Of a stretch of 64,000 nucleotides of DNA, positions 42,011 to 54,924 are shown one piece after another (positions within the stretch are counted from its first letter, which is position 1; every line of letters starts with the position of its first letter). This DNA is from Adenophora triphylla var. japonica (lineage: Eukaryota > Streptophyta > Magnoliopsida > Asterales > Campanulaceae). The DNA lies in the NCBI GenBank assembly GCA_022495995.1, contig JAFEMH010000930.1, positions 189,001 to 253,000 of the forward strand, written 5' to 3'. The position numbers and the translations under genes were made by a program. Under the pieces are notes generated by a model that was not told where the DNA came from, made no database searches, and saw only the letters and a list, made by a program, of their open reading frames with translations.

Positions 42011-44760
42011 ATGGAGGGTGAAGGAGGACCAATGGCTCGCCACGGAAGGACCGACGACGAAAGAACTCGATTGGTTCGGACCATTCGAACCACCACTCTT
42101 CCATTGAATCCGGCGGAGTTTTATCCGGCGAGGGACCGCCACAACTCCAAGGGAGGGATCGAAAGACAAGTAAGTTCCCTACAAATTCCATTAATTTTAA
42201 GAATGTGCATTCTTTAAATGTTAGAAATTTGTTAGGAATTTACTTAGGGATTTTGGTGCCCGATTTGGGGCTTTTGACTTTGCTATGAATCGTTGTCGAA
42301 ATTGACTAGGACTTAGTTCAATTGACATCATGGGTAGATGACATAAAAATTTTGGTTGCAAAATTCCATGTCTAAATGCATTTTCCAAAATTAAAGTAGC
42401 TTTAATTCGGGACGGAGCGAAATTTTCGAAAAATTCGAGAGAGTTTGAAAGTTCCGGATTCGACGGAGTTTTCGAAAGATTTTGAAAGTTTCGGATTCGA
42501 CGGAGTTTTCGAAAGATTTTGAAAGTTCCGGATTCGACGGAGTTTTCGAAAGATTTTTGAAAGTTCCGGATTCGACGGAGTTTTCGAAAGATTTTGAAAG
42601 TTCCGGATTCGACGGAGTTTTCGAAAGATTTTGAAAGTTCCGGATTTGACGGAGTTTTCGAAAGATTTTGAAAGTACGTAGGAAATGAATGAGAACCGTA
42701 TCTGCATTGCATCCTTTTGACATGCGTTGTTGCATTTTGTTGACGTTGCTTCTGTCTTGTTTGTCTGCAGGGGACAGGGATGGTTGATACCCACAACCAG
42801 AAGAGTCGGGGTGCCTTTGAGGCGGTGCAGGCATTGTTGGGCCTTATCCCGGACGTAGCTCGAGAGGGAGAGAGGAGTCCACGACAGCTGGTGATTGACT
42901 CCGGGCTGGCTGGGTTTATCAGTGTTGTAGCTGCGTCAGCTGATACGCCGAGGGGCAGGTCCATATATGTCGCGCTGAGCGAGTACTGGTGGGATACGAC
43001 CCACACTTTCCATTTCAGATGGGGGGAGGCGACGGTGACTCCCACGGATTTTACCGCTATCACTGGGTTGCTGACTTATGGCAACGCGCTGGTGTGGGTT
43101 GATGGTTACACCCCGGAGCAGTTGTCTGGGCTGCTGGGTTTTGATATTACCGATGCCAGGGGCTTAGGCATTCGGTACAGGCCGATGGAGCGTCACTTGA
43201 GGGCGGGCGTTGCCGATTATCCGTCGGGTCTTTGAGGATGACCGCGGAGCGTCCCGGCTCGAGGGTTCCTTTGGTTTGCGCCCGTCGGCAACTTTGTTTC
43301 CGACTTCCGACACGTCTTGTCACTTCCCTCTCGCTCGGGTCGCCGATGATTGGATGCCGTTAGGGAGTTTGCGTGGGGGGAGGCTGGACTGGCCGAGCTC
43401 TACCATTCTTTGGACAGGTTCTCACGGGGAGAGGAGCACACATTTAGCCGCTTCACGCCCGTCTTGGATGTAAGTTTACGTGCTTTTTCTCTTCCTTGCC
43501 TCTTTTATGTACTCGTATGTATCCGCTTTGTAGGCGACATAACTTTCCATTCTCTTGGCGTGTGCGGTGCTACGAGGTATTCCCAGTCATGAGCTTGGGA
43601 CATAAAGGAGCCGTACCGTCCCTGTTCCCCGCCTTGCTTTGGTTTGGCGTAAGAAGGCGAAGAGGGCGGTCTCTTCGAGGGTTGGCACTCGAGTGTCGTA
43701 CGAGGAGATATCTCCGGCGCCGAACTTGGAGTTCTCTCGAGAGGATCCAGTGACACGGTGGAGCCGGTTTGATCATGTCGCGGTGCGGTGCCGGCGAGAC
43801 TACACGGCGGCGGAAGCTCTGGTGGGACTTCACCGCGATGCCATGTATCCGGGGGAGAGGGTGACTCGTCAAAGCATAGGTCGGGGTCCCTTCCTTTGGT
43901 GCCGGTGGATCCTCCTTTGTACATGCAAAGCATCCCCGGGAGATGCCGATGGATGAGCCGGGAGGGATACCTTCGGGGTGTGTACTTCATAGAGTACATC
44001 ATAGCGGGGGCCGCTTATGATGTTTTCTTGAGGATGAGGCCGAGGAGCCCACAGTGCGGCATAGGGAGTGGCGAGGTCCCCGGAGGTCCTCGACATTTTC
44101 CCGTCCCGCGAGCTAGGCTAGCGTACGAGGCTGGGACGGTTTGCGCGAGCGACTTGTGATCCCGCTCCGGCGGGCCGAGACCACGATATAGGGCGGACCC
44201 CAATGCCGGTAAGCATCTTTTCGATTTTACGCATTTGATAGTAACATTACGCACATGATGCATACGTACTTTCTGTTCGCTTTCGATGATTTTCCTGGTT
44301 CGCAGTATCCGATCGTACGTACAATGAGGCCATGAGGGTGGTGGACGGAGTGGTCCGCCTACGCCAGGAGGCTCGTGGAGTTCATGCGGTGCGGTTCCGG
44401 AGGAGCGTGGACGTCCGCGATCGGGGGCCGTCTAGGCCGAGGGGTTCGCCTCGCTCCCACAACTCCGGCGGGGAGGACTTCACACGGGGTTTGGCCGGTT
44501 CGCGGGCGGAACGGCTGGATTTGGAGCTCCTTCTTCGCGCACTCGGGCGCGAGAGGGGGAGTCCTCGAGTTCACGTACTCCGAGGAGGCCCTTTGCCTAT
44601 TCCCGACCGGGAGGAGTTCGGCGAGTTCCGTTTGCGATGCATCCGGCACGCGAGCAAGACGTCGAGTGTACGGATGACGAGCGGGACTCCGAGTAGTCCC
44701 CTTTTCTTGCTTTCTTTCTTTACTATTTTGTTTAGACAAAATGCATGTATTTGTCAGAAC
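42011..44760 (+). pseudogene. TE-H antisense PMD (plant mobile domain) gene
   Basis: Exon 1 is 42011-42169 (53 codons, donor CAA|GTAAGT). Exon 2 is 42771-43469 and starts after TGTCTGCAG. It carries the plant mobile domain (aminotransferase-like PMD): YVALSEYWWDTTHTFHF, WGEATVTPTDFTAITGL and FAWGEAGLAELYHSLD, with a stop and compensating frameshifts between about 43233 and 43350. Exon 3 (from about 43562) has CYEVF, then in other frames DAMYPGERVTRQS; more sequence follows to about 44700. PMD proteins occur in plants as nuclear silencing-related proteins (MAIN, MAIL1) and as transposon passengers. Exon structure equals that of TE-G at 62456-64000, but this copy is broken. Confidence 0.75.
42430..42675 (+). 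repeat. 37-bp tandem repeats inside the antisense-gene intron
   Basis: About six to seven copies of a unit reading GGATTCGACGGAGTTTTCG then AAAGATTTTGAAAGTTCC, within intron 1 of the PMD gene (42170-42770). Copies differ by single bases. Minus-strand ORFs here are translations of the repeat. Confidence 0.85.
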
Positions 44761-45253
44761 AAATTTTGATTTGAAATGTATTTGCAAAAAGGCGCCCGTG
44801 GGGCGAACTCCGTACTTCGCATATTTATTCTCGTGATCACCTTCGCTATTTTCGGCAAATAAGCAAATAGGTTAATCAAAAATAAATAAAAAGGAGAAAT
44901 GCATTAAAAATTGAACGGGTCAAAAATTAAGCATGTATGCACTAATTTTTAATTATTTGCACTTGTTGCACGAGCCCTGGAGGAAGGGATATTGTCATTT
45001 GTTGAATGAAATCGGGGCGAGGCACGCGAGATTTCATAAGAGTGAACAGGGCATGGTTTGGAAATGTTTCCAACTTTAAGGCAATGGCTGCAGAGTTGAC
45101 CAAGTCAATCGCAGAGGAGTCCTGGGACTAGAAATGAATTTCCGTTCTTTAAATTGCAGTTTCAAACTTTGCAATTTGTAAGAACCGCGCATTGCTTTTG
45201 CTCATTCCGCTCGAGTTCTTTTCCATTTCTTAAGGTTTTATTCATCTTCCGAC
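44761..45253. other. Spacer between the two antisense ORFs of TE-H
   Basis: AT-rich noncoding stretch; no gene or clear promoter dyad seen. Confidence 0.5.
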
Positions 45254-46755
45254 ATGGCTCCTTTTCCCAAGTTATCGTCTCGGATGCAAGAGCGATATTT
45301 GGACAACTTTCGCCGTGGGTACGGAACCACACGAGGCGTAACAAAAGGTTTTTCGAAGGTCATTACGGGATTAAATCTGTTTGGGCTTTGAAGGAGCTCA
45401 TGCCGATTGGGATCTTTTGAGAGCCGCGTCTCGGTTGCAGGACGTAAGGAGGAATGTGTACGGCTTTTCGTACAACGAAGTCACTCCTACGTTTGAAGAT
45501 TTCCGGGCCATTCTCGGGAGGACCTGAGACGGAATGCTAGTTCTTCCGTATGCTTTGGTGGCATGGCCACCGTTGAGAAGCTAGTGTCCTTGTTGGGTAT
45601 CTCATTTGGAGAAGCATACGGGATCTTGTCTGAGATACCGATTATGTTGATATTTTGGGATCGCCCGAAAGATTTGCCTGAGGCGAGGGAGCGTCTTTGC
45701 GTGGGACGCGTTTGCTCTGTGTGCGATTGCTACTCTGTTCACATTCACGTCTGCAGGTGTGTGCCATCACGTTGTGCTTGGACTGGTGAGGCGATGCGGA
45801 GTGGGGAGACATCGTGCCGCCGGTCTTGGGCGAGACGTTCCCGGGCATAGGCCGGATGGCGACCGGTAGCCGATACATGTGGGGAGGAGTCCCGCTATGC
45901 CGACCATGTGGTTGAGGGAGAGGCTGCAGATGATGCCCGAGGTGCCAATGTCCCGCGTGACGCTTGGTCTTTCTCGCGACGTCCTCTCGTGATAGGGGGT
46001 AATCGGGCCGAGCCGGAGCTCTGGATGGCGAGACTTGGCACGCATCACTTGCGATGGTGGGTTCCCCATTGGAAGTTCTGAGACTTGTAGGACCGCTCAG
46101 AGGGTGCATTGATCGTCGAGTGCCCGGGCCGTCTCGGACGTCTTTCTATATTCCATCATTGGTTCCGCGGCAAGACGGGCCGGAGCAGCATGCCACCGAT
46201 CGATCCGAGTTATGCCGCTACCTTTGAGGTGGGATCTCTCGCGGATGGAGGATCCTTCGACGCTATTGCTGGTCACCCTAAGTGGTGGCAATACACGTCC
46301 TTTCTTGCCGGGGTTCTCTTTCACCGGAGAGAGGGCACCGTTCCGTCGACGCAAAGATCTCGGACTCGGGGTACGAAGAGTGTATGGGGAGACACGAGAT
46401 GGCTATCTTGTGGAGACGGAGTGAGCCGTTGGGTGCGATCACACAAACTGGCTCGACATTGAGGAGGACAGAGGCGAGGGCTAACCACAGGAATCGTATC
46501 GGCGATGCCATGGCCGATTATGTGGCAAGTGCTGATCGGGAGGCCAATCAAAGCACTGCGATGATGGCTCGAAGCGAGGCGGCTCGAGACAGTAGCTAGA
46601 GAAAGGACTGCATTGACAGCCACGGGATTGACGGAGGCGTCGGGAAGAGTCCCCGAGACAGTAGAAGGCCTACGGAATATTTCCTGCGAAGGTGAAGAAC
46701 ACTCGCAGGGGAAAAGGGAAGGGGAAGAAGGATGAAGGACCTAGTACGAAACTAG
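45254..46755 (+). pseudogene. TE-H antisense ORF, DUF7745-like
   Basis: Starts near ATG 45254 (MAPFPKLSSRMQERYLDNF). It carries, in several frames, sequence parallel to the TE-F antisense ORF: RRNKRFFEGHYGIKSVWAL, YGFSYNEVTPTFEDFRAILG (45454-45522), a segment around 46020-46080 matching WMARLGTHQICWWVPHW, and a basic tail (GKGKGKKDEG) ending at about 46757. At least five frameshifts break it. It stands between the integrase and the PMD gene, on the strand opposite to pol. Function unknown. Confidence 0.65.
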
Positions 46756-47324
46756 GTTGACCTTGCTGTCCCAGTGTCCATCCATTGTCATTGCAGACAC
46801 ATTAATTGATTAATGTTTTATTGTAGTTTTGCTAGCGTGTAGCGAGTCAAGAGTTGACCGTGCTTGAACTCATCAAAGAATGTTTTAACCGTTATGAATT
46901 TGTAGGTTAAATGAAAAGAGTTTTTCGAAACACAAGCAATTGATGCTTATTGTATTTTTTTGTTTTTTTTTAGACCGAACCAATGATGGCTGCCTACGTT
47001 CCCCTTTTACAATTGGACTAAGGGGCTCAGGTCACCGTAGTTCGACACTTTAGGTGAATTTGAGAAAAACAAAGACAAAAGAAGTGCGACCTGCTTTTTA
47101 CCTGGATCATTAGCGGGAATGTATCCAGTTGGGTATTACTCTTTTAGCACTTTAATTTACTGAGGGGGACGGTGTATGGGGAAGGAGAGTTGACTCGTGC
47201 TCTTCCTCAAATGAAGTATCTGCGGAGCTTGCTTCCGTTCACGGGGTTAACGAAAGGGTTTCCGTCCAAGTCTGCTAGTTTGCGATGGCTCCTCCGGAGA
47301 AGATTCTTTGTACCACGAACGGTC
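46756..47324 (-). other. TE-H post-integrase noncoding segment with conserved stem-loop
   Basis: No gene. The minus strand of 46971-47045 reads TCGAACTACG ... GGGGAACGTAGGCAGCC ... GGTTCGGTCT, matching TE-F 34449-34521 in order and spacing. Outer stem CTACG/CGTAG and inner CCCC/GGGG. The two blocks of TE-H (here and 40414-40458) lie on either side of the antisense genes. Confidence 0.7.
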
Positions 47325-48560
47325 CTATCCAGTAGGCTCCCACATTCCGAGGGGATTGGCCGTAGGAGGCTTTTCCTTTAGCACCAAGTCACCTTCTCTG
47401 ATGTCTCGGATCTTGACTTTCTTGTCGAATGCTCGTGCCATTCTGCTCTGGTAGGCTCGAGTGTGTTCCATGGCTTTCAATCTGCGCTCGTCGAGTAGAG
47501 CAAGTTCGTCGTGACGGCTCTGTAGCCATTCAACTTCATTGATCCCGTTTTCCAAGAGGACTCGGAGGGATGGAATTTCTAATTCCACGGGTAACATCGC
47601 TTCCATTCCGTAGGTAAGTGCGAACGGAGTCTCCCCTGTGGCGGTTCGGCGATGTTCGGTATCCCCCAGAGGGCTAGATGTAGCTTTTCGGGCCGGTCCC
47701 GACCTGCGGTGGTCATCTTTCGATTATCATGGCGAGAGTCTTGTTGGGTGCCTCTACTGCACCATTGGTTTGTGGTACGTAAGGAGAAGACTTGTGACGT
47801 GTGACTAATTCGGTCAGTAGTTGGTCACAATCTCCTTCGAAGTGAGTCCCATTGTCGGAGATGATCTCGTTGGGCACTCCATATCGGCACATGATGTTCT
47901 CTCGGATGAACTCGGCCACCTTCCTAGAATTCAAGACCTTGTACGATGCGGCTTCTACCCATTTGGTGAAGTAGTCGATGCGACTAAAATGAACTCGTGA
48001 CCATTGCTCCCTGGAGGAGTGATCTTGCCGATGACGTCGATTCCCCATGTGGCGAAAGGCCATGGCGTAGTCATGCAGTAGAGTTCGTGAGGAGGGATGT
48101 GATTGAGGTTGGAAAACCGTTGGCATTTGTCGCAGCTTCGGACGAAACGGATGCGATGCTGTTTCCATTGATATCCAATAGTATCCCATACGGAGAATGA
48201 TGCGTGTCAATGCTCGGGCGTTCATGTGCGGACCGCGAGGTTCCGTTGTGAACTTCGTTCATTAGCTCGCTGGCTTTTCTTTGTTTACACACCGAAGGAG
48301 TGGCCCTTGGTGGCGCTTCTTGTACAACATACCCCCGTAATGACGAAATGGGATGCCGGGCGTTTTTAATGCCATCATGTTTTTGGCTTTGATCCCTTCT
48401 TTGTATTTTCCATCTTCATTTGTGAAGGAAGCTTCTCCGCTTTGGAGGTACTTGGTAAATTTGATTATACCGGGGTTCGTCGATCGTTTCTTTTCCTTTT
48501 TCAATCTCACAAAGAATAGGCGGGTGTTTCCCGTCCGCCTATTCTGAGGGGTTTCTTGCT
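47325..48560 (-). pseudogene. TE-H integrase
   Basis: 48560-48230 is the linker (LQSGEASFTNEDGKYKEG, LLRCVNKE). 48225-47713 holds the zinc region and core with ISDNGTHFEGD (second Asp) and GAVEAPNKTL (Glu). 47606-47325 holds the C-terminal domain (MEAMLPVELEIPSL, REGDLVLKEK). The part around the first Asp is in other frames near 48060-48030. Several frameshifts; non-functional. Confidence 0.82.
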
Positions 48561-50500
48561 TTCCCTTCGGGAATTTCGACAAGAGAGGCGAGGGTTGCCA
48601 GTGGCGCCTCGCGAAGCGGTTCTCGTCTCGGCAAATATTGAAAAGAGATGTCCTTGAGGCGAGCAATGAGCTCCTCCATGTACGCGTGGTACTTCGAAGG
48701 CCGGAATCTACCGTCTTCCATTTGTTGGATACTTGATTGATGATCAATGCCGAGTCTCCATATACATCCAACTCTAAGATGTTGCGCTCGAGGGCGGCTT
48801 CCAAACCTCGCGCACAAGCTTCATATTCTCGCCGCATTGTTGGTTGCTTCAAAATTCACTTGATGGCTATGGGAGTATGCTCGTCCTTGGGATCGACAAG
48901 GAGCATTCCAATGCCATTCCCCTTCTTGTTGGCTGCCCCATCGAAGAAGAGTTGCCGGCGGTTTGCGGCTGTCAAGTGAAAAGATTCCGTCGTCCGGAAA
49001 TTGCGGATCGACCCTTAGGTTCCATTGCTCGGGAAGTCGGCAAGCCGATTCGCCATTACTCTGCCCTTTGTTGATTTTCGACCATGTACTTGATGCTCGA
49101 ACTCGGCCGGGAAGAATGACCACTTGGCTAGCCGCATTGAGGGATGGCTTGTCAAAGAGATATCGGACGGGGTCCACTTTGGAGACCGGGAGCACCGAAT
49201 GCGGCCGCATGTAGTGTTTCGGTTTCCCGACTACCCATACCAAGGCGGTACGGGTTTTCTCTGATGCCGAGTAGCCGAGTTCACTTCCTTGAAGCTTTCG
49301 GCTTACGAAGTAGATTGCATGCTCAACCTTGGAATCTTTCTCTGTTCTTGTGCCAACATTGCTCCGATAGACGTGTACATTACATCGATACGGGAGTAGT
49401 GGCTTGTCTTCATGTGGCGGGCACGGGGTCGGGGGATTCACCAAGTAGGTCTTGATTTTCTCGAAAGCTTTTTGGCACTCGGAGTCCCATTTGATGTCGG
49501 CATTCTTTTTCATCGGTTTGAACATGGGCTCGCAGAGATGTCAACCTGGTTGATGAAGCGGCCGATGTGCTTGAAGTCTTCCCATGAAGCTCTTTACTTG
49601 TCAGGGGTTTGAGGCGGCTTCATGTCGATGATGGCCTTGATTTTCCTGGGATCGGCTTCGATACCTCTTTTACGTAACCATGTACCCCAGTACCTTGCCG
49701 CGCTTGACGCCGAAGGTGCACTTTGCCAGGTTTAGCCTCATGGAGTGTTTTCTCGAGTCCTGTTAAAGAACTTCCTCGGATCTCTCATGTGCTGCATGTT
49801 TGATCCCTTGGAGTGGATGATCATGTCGTTGACATATACTTCGATTTCTTTGTGAATCATGTCATGGAAGAGGGTCGGCAGCACGTGTAAGTAGCCCGCG
49901 TTCTTCGTACCGAACGGCATGGCCAGGTGCAACTTGATATGTCCCCCATGGAGTGGTGAAGGCGATCTTGGCACGATCCTCCTCGGACATCTTGATATGG
50001 TTGTATCCGGAAGAAACCCGTCCACGAAGGACTTTACTTCGAAATTCGCCGTGGTGTCGACCCGGCATGTCGATGTTAGGCGATGGGAAATCATCCTTAG
50101 GGCTGGCCTTGTTGAGATCCCGAAAATCCACGCGACATCGACCTTTCGTTGGCCTTGGTGACCGTCACGATGTTGGAGAGCCAAGTCGGGTACTCAATCA
50201 CTCGATGAAACCAACTCGGAGCATTTTCTCAATTTCTTCTTTAACTTGCAAGGACCACTCTGGCTTGATCTTGCGCGGCTTACATTTGACGAGGCTTGGA
50301 TTCGGGATCCAGGGGAATTCAGTGCTCTACGATCGAGGGATCGAGTCTGGCATGTCCTGATATGACCGGGCGAACACGTCCACATACTCCGGAGGAGGCT
50401 TATCGGGGCTTCCTTTTCTGCATCGGCGAAGAAACCGCCTACTTGTGTCTCTTTAGGCTCTTTGCACCGACCCCAGGTTCACTTTGGTCATAACCTCTTC
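48561..50500 (-). pseudogene. TE-H reverse transcriptase with two RNase H domains
   Basis: The RT begins at about 50490 (EYVDVFARSYQDMP near 50395), with VDFRDLNKASPKDDFPSP at 50130 and the catalytic motif at about 49835-49820, which reads YVNDM where YVDDM is expected, so the first Asp is Asn. The Gypsy RNase H follows from 49525 (KWDSECQKAFEKIKTYL). The second, plant-type RNase H, at about 48965-48640, shows FFDGAANKKGNGIG, MRREYEACARGLEAAL and VYGDSALIINQ. Many small frameshifts occur throughout. Confidence 0.83.
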
Positions 50501-51789
50501 GGCGGCTTGGGCCCGGTTGTCCTCTTGGTCAACTACACGCTCGAGAACTTCTCTAATGTATTGTTCGTTTAATGTGTACGCTTCTTTATCAATTGAATTA
50601 TTAACGTCTTTTAAGTTGTTTGTTAACTTATCGGTTGTTAAAGCGGCAATGAGAGGATACTCCGAAAGGTCGACTTTTCATTACACAAGAACGGGAATAC
50701 ATGATTGGCTACAACATTATAGTCCTCCTGGCGTAAGGCCGTTGGATGACTCGGAAGGGCCGGACTCGACAAGGTGACTCGAGAGGGTTTGAGACCGGGT
50801 TTAGGGAGATGTGGGTGCGGGCCCGGCTTGTCTTCCAGTCTGCACTGGCTTGCCCTTGGTCCGGTGAAAGTTACCCGATTCTTCGGTGGCATTCTTTGGA
50901 TGCTTCGAGGAGGGTGCGGGGATCGATAGGCTTGGCTCCTGCTGTCCCTATCATGGCGATCATGCTTTGTTGTCGGAGCCCCAGTCGATCAAATTGGGCA
51001 ACTCCATGACTTCTTCAAACGAGACTCAGTAGAAATTTCGGGTCCAGCCCTGAGAGCGTTTTCTATGAATTCCCGGTTCTTCGCTTTGGATTTCTTGTCT
51101 CGAATGTGGCCTCGGCGGCTGATCCGAACAATGTGTTTCCCATGGAGAGTACCTTGAGTTGCTCCTCCAAGTGCAGGATTCCCTTGAATGTGTACTCATC
51201 TTTGGACCGTGGTGGCGGTTGGTCCAGTAGAGCTGTGATGTCGAGGAACGCTCCCCTTATCGGATTAGCTTTGAGTCCTCTCGAAACGCTTGAGGTCCCG
51301 TGCTAGCCGTTCCATTACATGCTCGTAGTCTTGGTGTTTGACTATTCCTGCTTCTTTCTCATCTTCATCCAGTTCACCGTCGGTCCCCTCGGTTGTTTGT
51401 CGGTTCCCTTGTCGGTCCCCTCGGTTACGCTGTCCGGTTCCCTTGGTGAAGTAATGAGCGAGGTCAAAGCTGTAAGGTCGGAGGTGGGTGTGCCGTCGGA
51501 GGTTCCCCTTTTGCGGGGCTGCTGCCTTGGTGCGGGCGAGCCTTTTGTCTTCCTTGATGTCGGCCGGTGTTGGCACGTGGCCAAGCCCCTGGACCGTGGT
51601 GTGGTCCTTGACTTCAATAACTTGGTGCTGGCCTTGCGGCCTTTTGCCGAGCCCCGATCACGGGATGAAGTTCATGAGTTTCATCATCTTCATGGCGGGA
51701 GGAATCGATCGTGAGACAAAGTGGAAGGTCCACGTTACATATTTGGATCTTGGAGGTCTCGAGTGAATCCGGTTAATGGCATGTCATCA
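50501..51789 (-). other. TE-H protease-RT linker
   Basis: Minus-strand broken frames with no recognised domain. 51576-51265 encodes a charged Lys/Glu/Arg-rich stretch. This is the position of the linker in Tat polyproteins. Confidence 0.5.
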
Positions 51790-52300
51790 TTATGCTTGAT
51801 TTCCAATACTTGGAATGTCGTTGGTGCTGGTCCCCTCGGTGGTGACGCTCTCACCGTAGACTGTGGTTAGCTCATTGCCTTGCATGAACTTGAGGCACTG
51901 GTGAAGGGTGGATGCCACGCCATTGATCTGATGCAGCCAGGGACGCCCCAGGATGGCTGTGAAAGTGATTGGAATGTCCAACACTTGGAATTCGGTGGGG
52001 ATCACACGCTTGCCGAACCGAGATGTTAAGAGTAGCAACCCCAGGAACCGTACGGGAAGTAGAGTCATAGGCCTTGACAAAGTGTGGGTGAAGGCTTAAG
52101 ATGCAGTGGGCTTGATGTCAAGCGGGTCCATCATCTTGGCGGGCAAGACATTCATTCCGGAACCTCCGTCTACCAACACGCGGGGAAGGCGACGCTCGTC
52201 CACTGGGCTGTGATGTAAAGCGGCTCATTGTGATCAGCCCCAAATTTTGGAAGGTCCAAATCTGTGAAGGTGATAATGTTGCCATAGTGGATGTTACCAA
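51790..52300 (-). pseudogene. TE-H second protease-like core (PR-b)
   Basis: Retropepsin-like: upstream NIITFTDLDLPKFGADHN, active-site region VDGGSGMNVLP (about 52180-52148), then the body TEFQVLDIPITFTAILGRPWLH (to about 51920) in a shifted frame. Asp-Gly-Gly-Ser here replaces the usual Asp-Thr/Ser-Gly. It is related to PR-a at 54925-55518. This second core is the one whose upstream flank survives in TE-A. Confidence 0.7.
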
Positions 52301-54924
52301 TCATCCGAATGACTTCATCTGGGGTTGCGTCCACGGGGACCATGGTACGGGCCAGGCTTTCCTCTAGCTTAAGCTTGTGAGGATAAGAGGAGGTGAGCGA
52401 GACCAAAGGGAAATGTTTGCCTGAGTCCGCTTGAGCCGAGTGAGGATCGGGTCCTCTTTCAAGGAACTTGCGTCTTCGGGTGGCCGGACTGCAGTCGGCT
52501 CCGTCGGCTTTTGGTGGCCTTAGGTGGTAATGCATGGATTTGACCCGATCGGGTTAGAACGCCGACATCGGGTTTGGTCCCTTACGAACAGCCGCTCTGA
52601 GTTGAGCCATAGTTAGAGGAGGATTCCTCGTAGCATAGGGCCATATGTCTTCCCTCAACTCATTGATTGTGGATGAATTCACAGGAGCTTCGGCGGCTTG
52701 ACGGATTCTGTCCCGGATACCGGCTTAGGTGCCTCTGCGGGGAGGTAGCCTACGGTTTGACGTAGGCTGTTCGAATGTCGATGCACAACGGTGATTGCTG
52801 AGCGGGCGTGCGTTGCGACCCTCCTGGGGAGGTTGGAGAGTTCTCGGCTCAAGCGAACGGTCTCCTTGATCTCTTCACGGTATATCGCGTTCCTTTCCTT
52901 CTTGCTTGAGCATACTCGGGCGATGCAGGTTGGAGTGCAGCGATACTCGTGGTTGGCTAGTTTTCCTCCACTGGGCCCGTATCAACCTTCTTGCAGCGGA
53001 GCTGCGTCGAGAGTTAATGCCTGCGTTTCTTCCCATGTGAGAATAGCCGGTGCTTCTTTGAGCTGGCGTGCGGCAATCTAGGTAAACCTCCATTGGGGAG
53101 AGTTTTCTTCTCGCTTTATGCGAGTGGCGGGTATGTCGGAAGGTGAGTACACGGCTTCTCGAACATCCTGCCCATGTGGTAGTTCTTTGCCCAGTTGATC
53201 GTTTACGTAAATGAAAGGCCGTAGGCGTGGAATTTCCCGAGTAGTTGCTCGAGACGAATTTCCATCCTCCTCCTGTTTTTAAATAGACCTTCCTCCTTGA
53301 GTTGGCCTTTCAATTTGAGTGCGGTAATAATCCGTTCCCATCCTCCCAGGACCCTTGGGAGTCCGGTTTTGTTGACTTCATGCCCGGCTTGGAAGAGAAT
53401 CGATGCATCGTCTTCATCATCGCTTTCCTGAGAGAACTTGCTTTCCTCGGGAAGGTAAGCGGCGGGATTCGTTACCGTGTCTTTCCATCTCCTAGGTCAT
53501 CGGGACCGTTGACCACCCTCGCTGGCGAGAGGGGTTGGATGAGAACAAACGGTAGTCCGGAAAGTTGCCGTGAGCAAAACTCTTGAGGTCGAACTGGTCT
53601 AGAGTGGCCTCTAGCTTTCTGTCGAAGCCGCTGACACTTTAAGGGCTTGGTCCCCGTAGGTCTTTCGAGCTTGGTCTTCGTCCCAAAGACTGACTTTCTT
53701 GAGCGGCTAGTTCCATGAGAGCTTTCCTTGCGAGACCTAGGCGAGTCTCCGTAGGTGCGCATCGTCGGCTAGTGTCCGTAACCGTGATTACATTCAAATC
53801 GCCGAATGGTGGGAACACTTGGATTACATTGACGAAAGAAGTCGGGCCGGGACATTCCATGCGTCCTTCCTTAATCTCGATCACCAAGAAGTTTGCCCAT
53901 ATCGCTTGATTGACCCCACGGGGGTATTGAATTCCGCAATGTTGACGGTCTCGTGATCTCGCTCGATCGCCAAGTCTATCAAAGCTAGCGATCGATTGGC
54001 GGGATGTCGAATCCGGGGCCGTGACGGCGGGAGTAGAATCGAACTGAAGCATGTTGATGCTGAGGTGGTCATTTCTGTGTCGGAAGGCGACTCTGCCTTG
54101 CGGGGAAGACTTTCACGAGATGTTTTCGGGGTGGGCTGGTGGAAGCGTTCCCGAGGTTGATCTCGACTTGTAGCGGGGTGAGGAGCTTGGTCTCCTTTCT
54201 TTGTTTCCCTTGGCCTTGGCGGCGCTTGAGGGTATAAGCTTGACCGACGGCACGGGCCGCTTGTCGCTGGGCCGGTACTTGGAAGTAGTGATGAGCTCGA
54301 GCTCGCTTGGCCGGTGCCTCGTTTACCATGAGCGAGGCGATCATCGAGGGTGACCTTGGTGTTGCGGGAATCTGATAACAAGGACGGGATCCTTGGCTTC
54401 ATCAGATACTGGAATATATGATATTGACGAAGTCGTCGTCCTTTACTTGATCGAGAGGGATTCCTCGTTGCGTGAATCACATGCTTCCAATTATCGATAG
54501 CTATACATGTGGACGTTGAGCTTGACAATTTCCATGGTATTGGAACCTTGGTCGTAAGTGACCCGATCGGAAGGATTTCCGTCCTCAAAGCGAGCATGTG
54601 AATGCGGAGGTGCGCTTGCGGGTGCCGCGTCCTCGACTCCGGAGAGTCCAGATTCATCGTCATCTCCGATCGCTCAATCCAGTGTAGGGACGTATTGCGT
54701 CGGAGTTGCGTTAATTTGGAGCAGCTAGGAAAACATCATGCTCTTCGTTGGAGAAGAGGGGTGCAGCGGGTAGTTCCTCGTGGAGGACGTCCCATACGAC
54801 TTCCATGCATTCATCACGAGAATGGCGGTGCTTGTTGACCTTTATCACAAAGATCTCTTCGCCTGGCGGGGCCAGAGAGTTGGTTTGGAGAATGCTGACG
54901 AATCTCCGATTAGAGAGGCGGGGT
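52301..54924 (-). other. TE-H region between the two protease-like cores
   Basis: About 2.6 kb of degenerate minus-strand coding sequence without a recognised domain. 54941-54711 encodes an acidic segment (DECMEVVWDVLHEELP); 54052-53639 an uncharacterised frame. It may be a second gag-linker copy accompanying the duplicated protease. Confidence 0.45.

Noticed and set aside
42221..43063. Minus-strand ORF of 280 codons over the PMD gene
   Set aside because: Most of it is translation of the 37-bp intron repeats and the shadow of the PMD exon.
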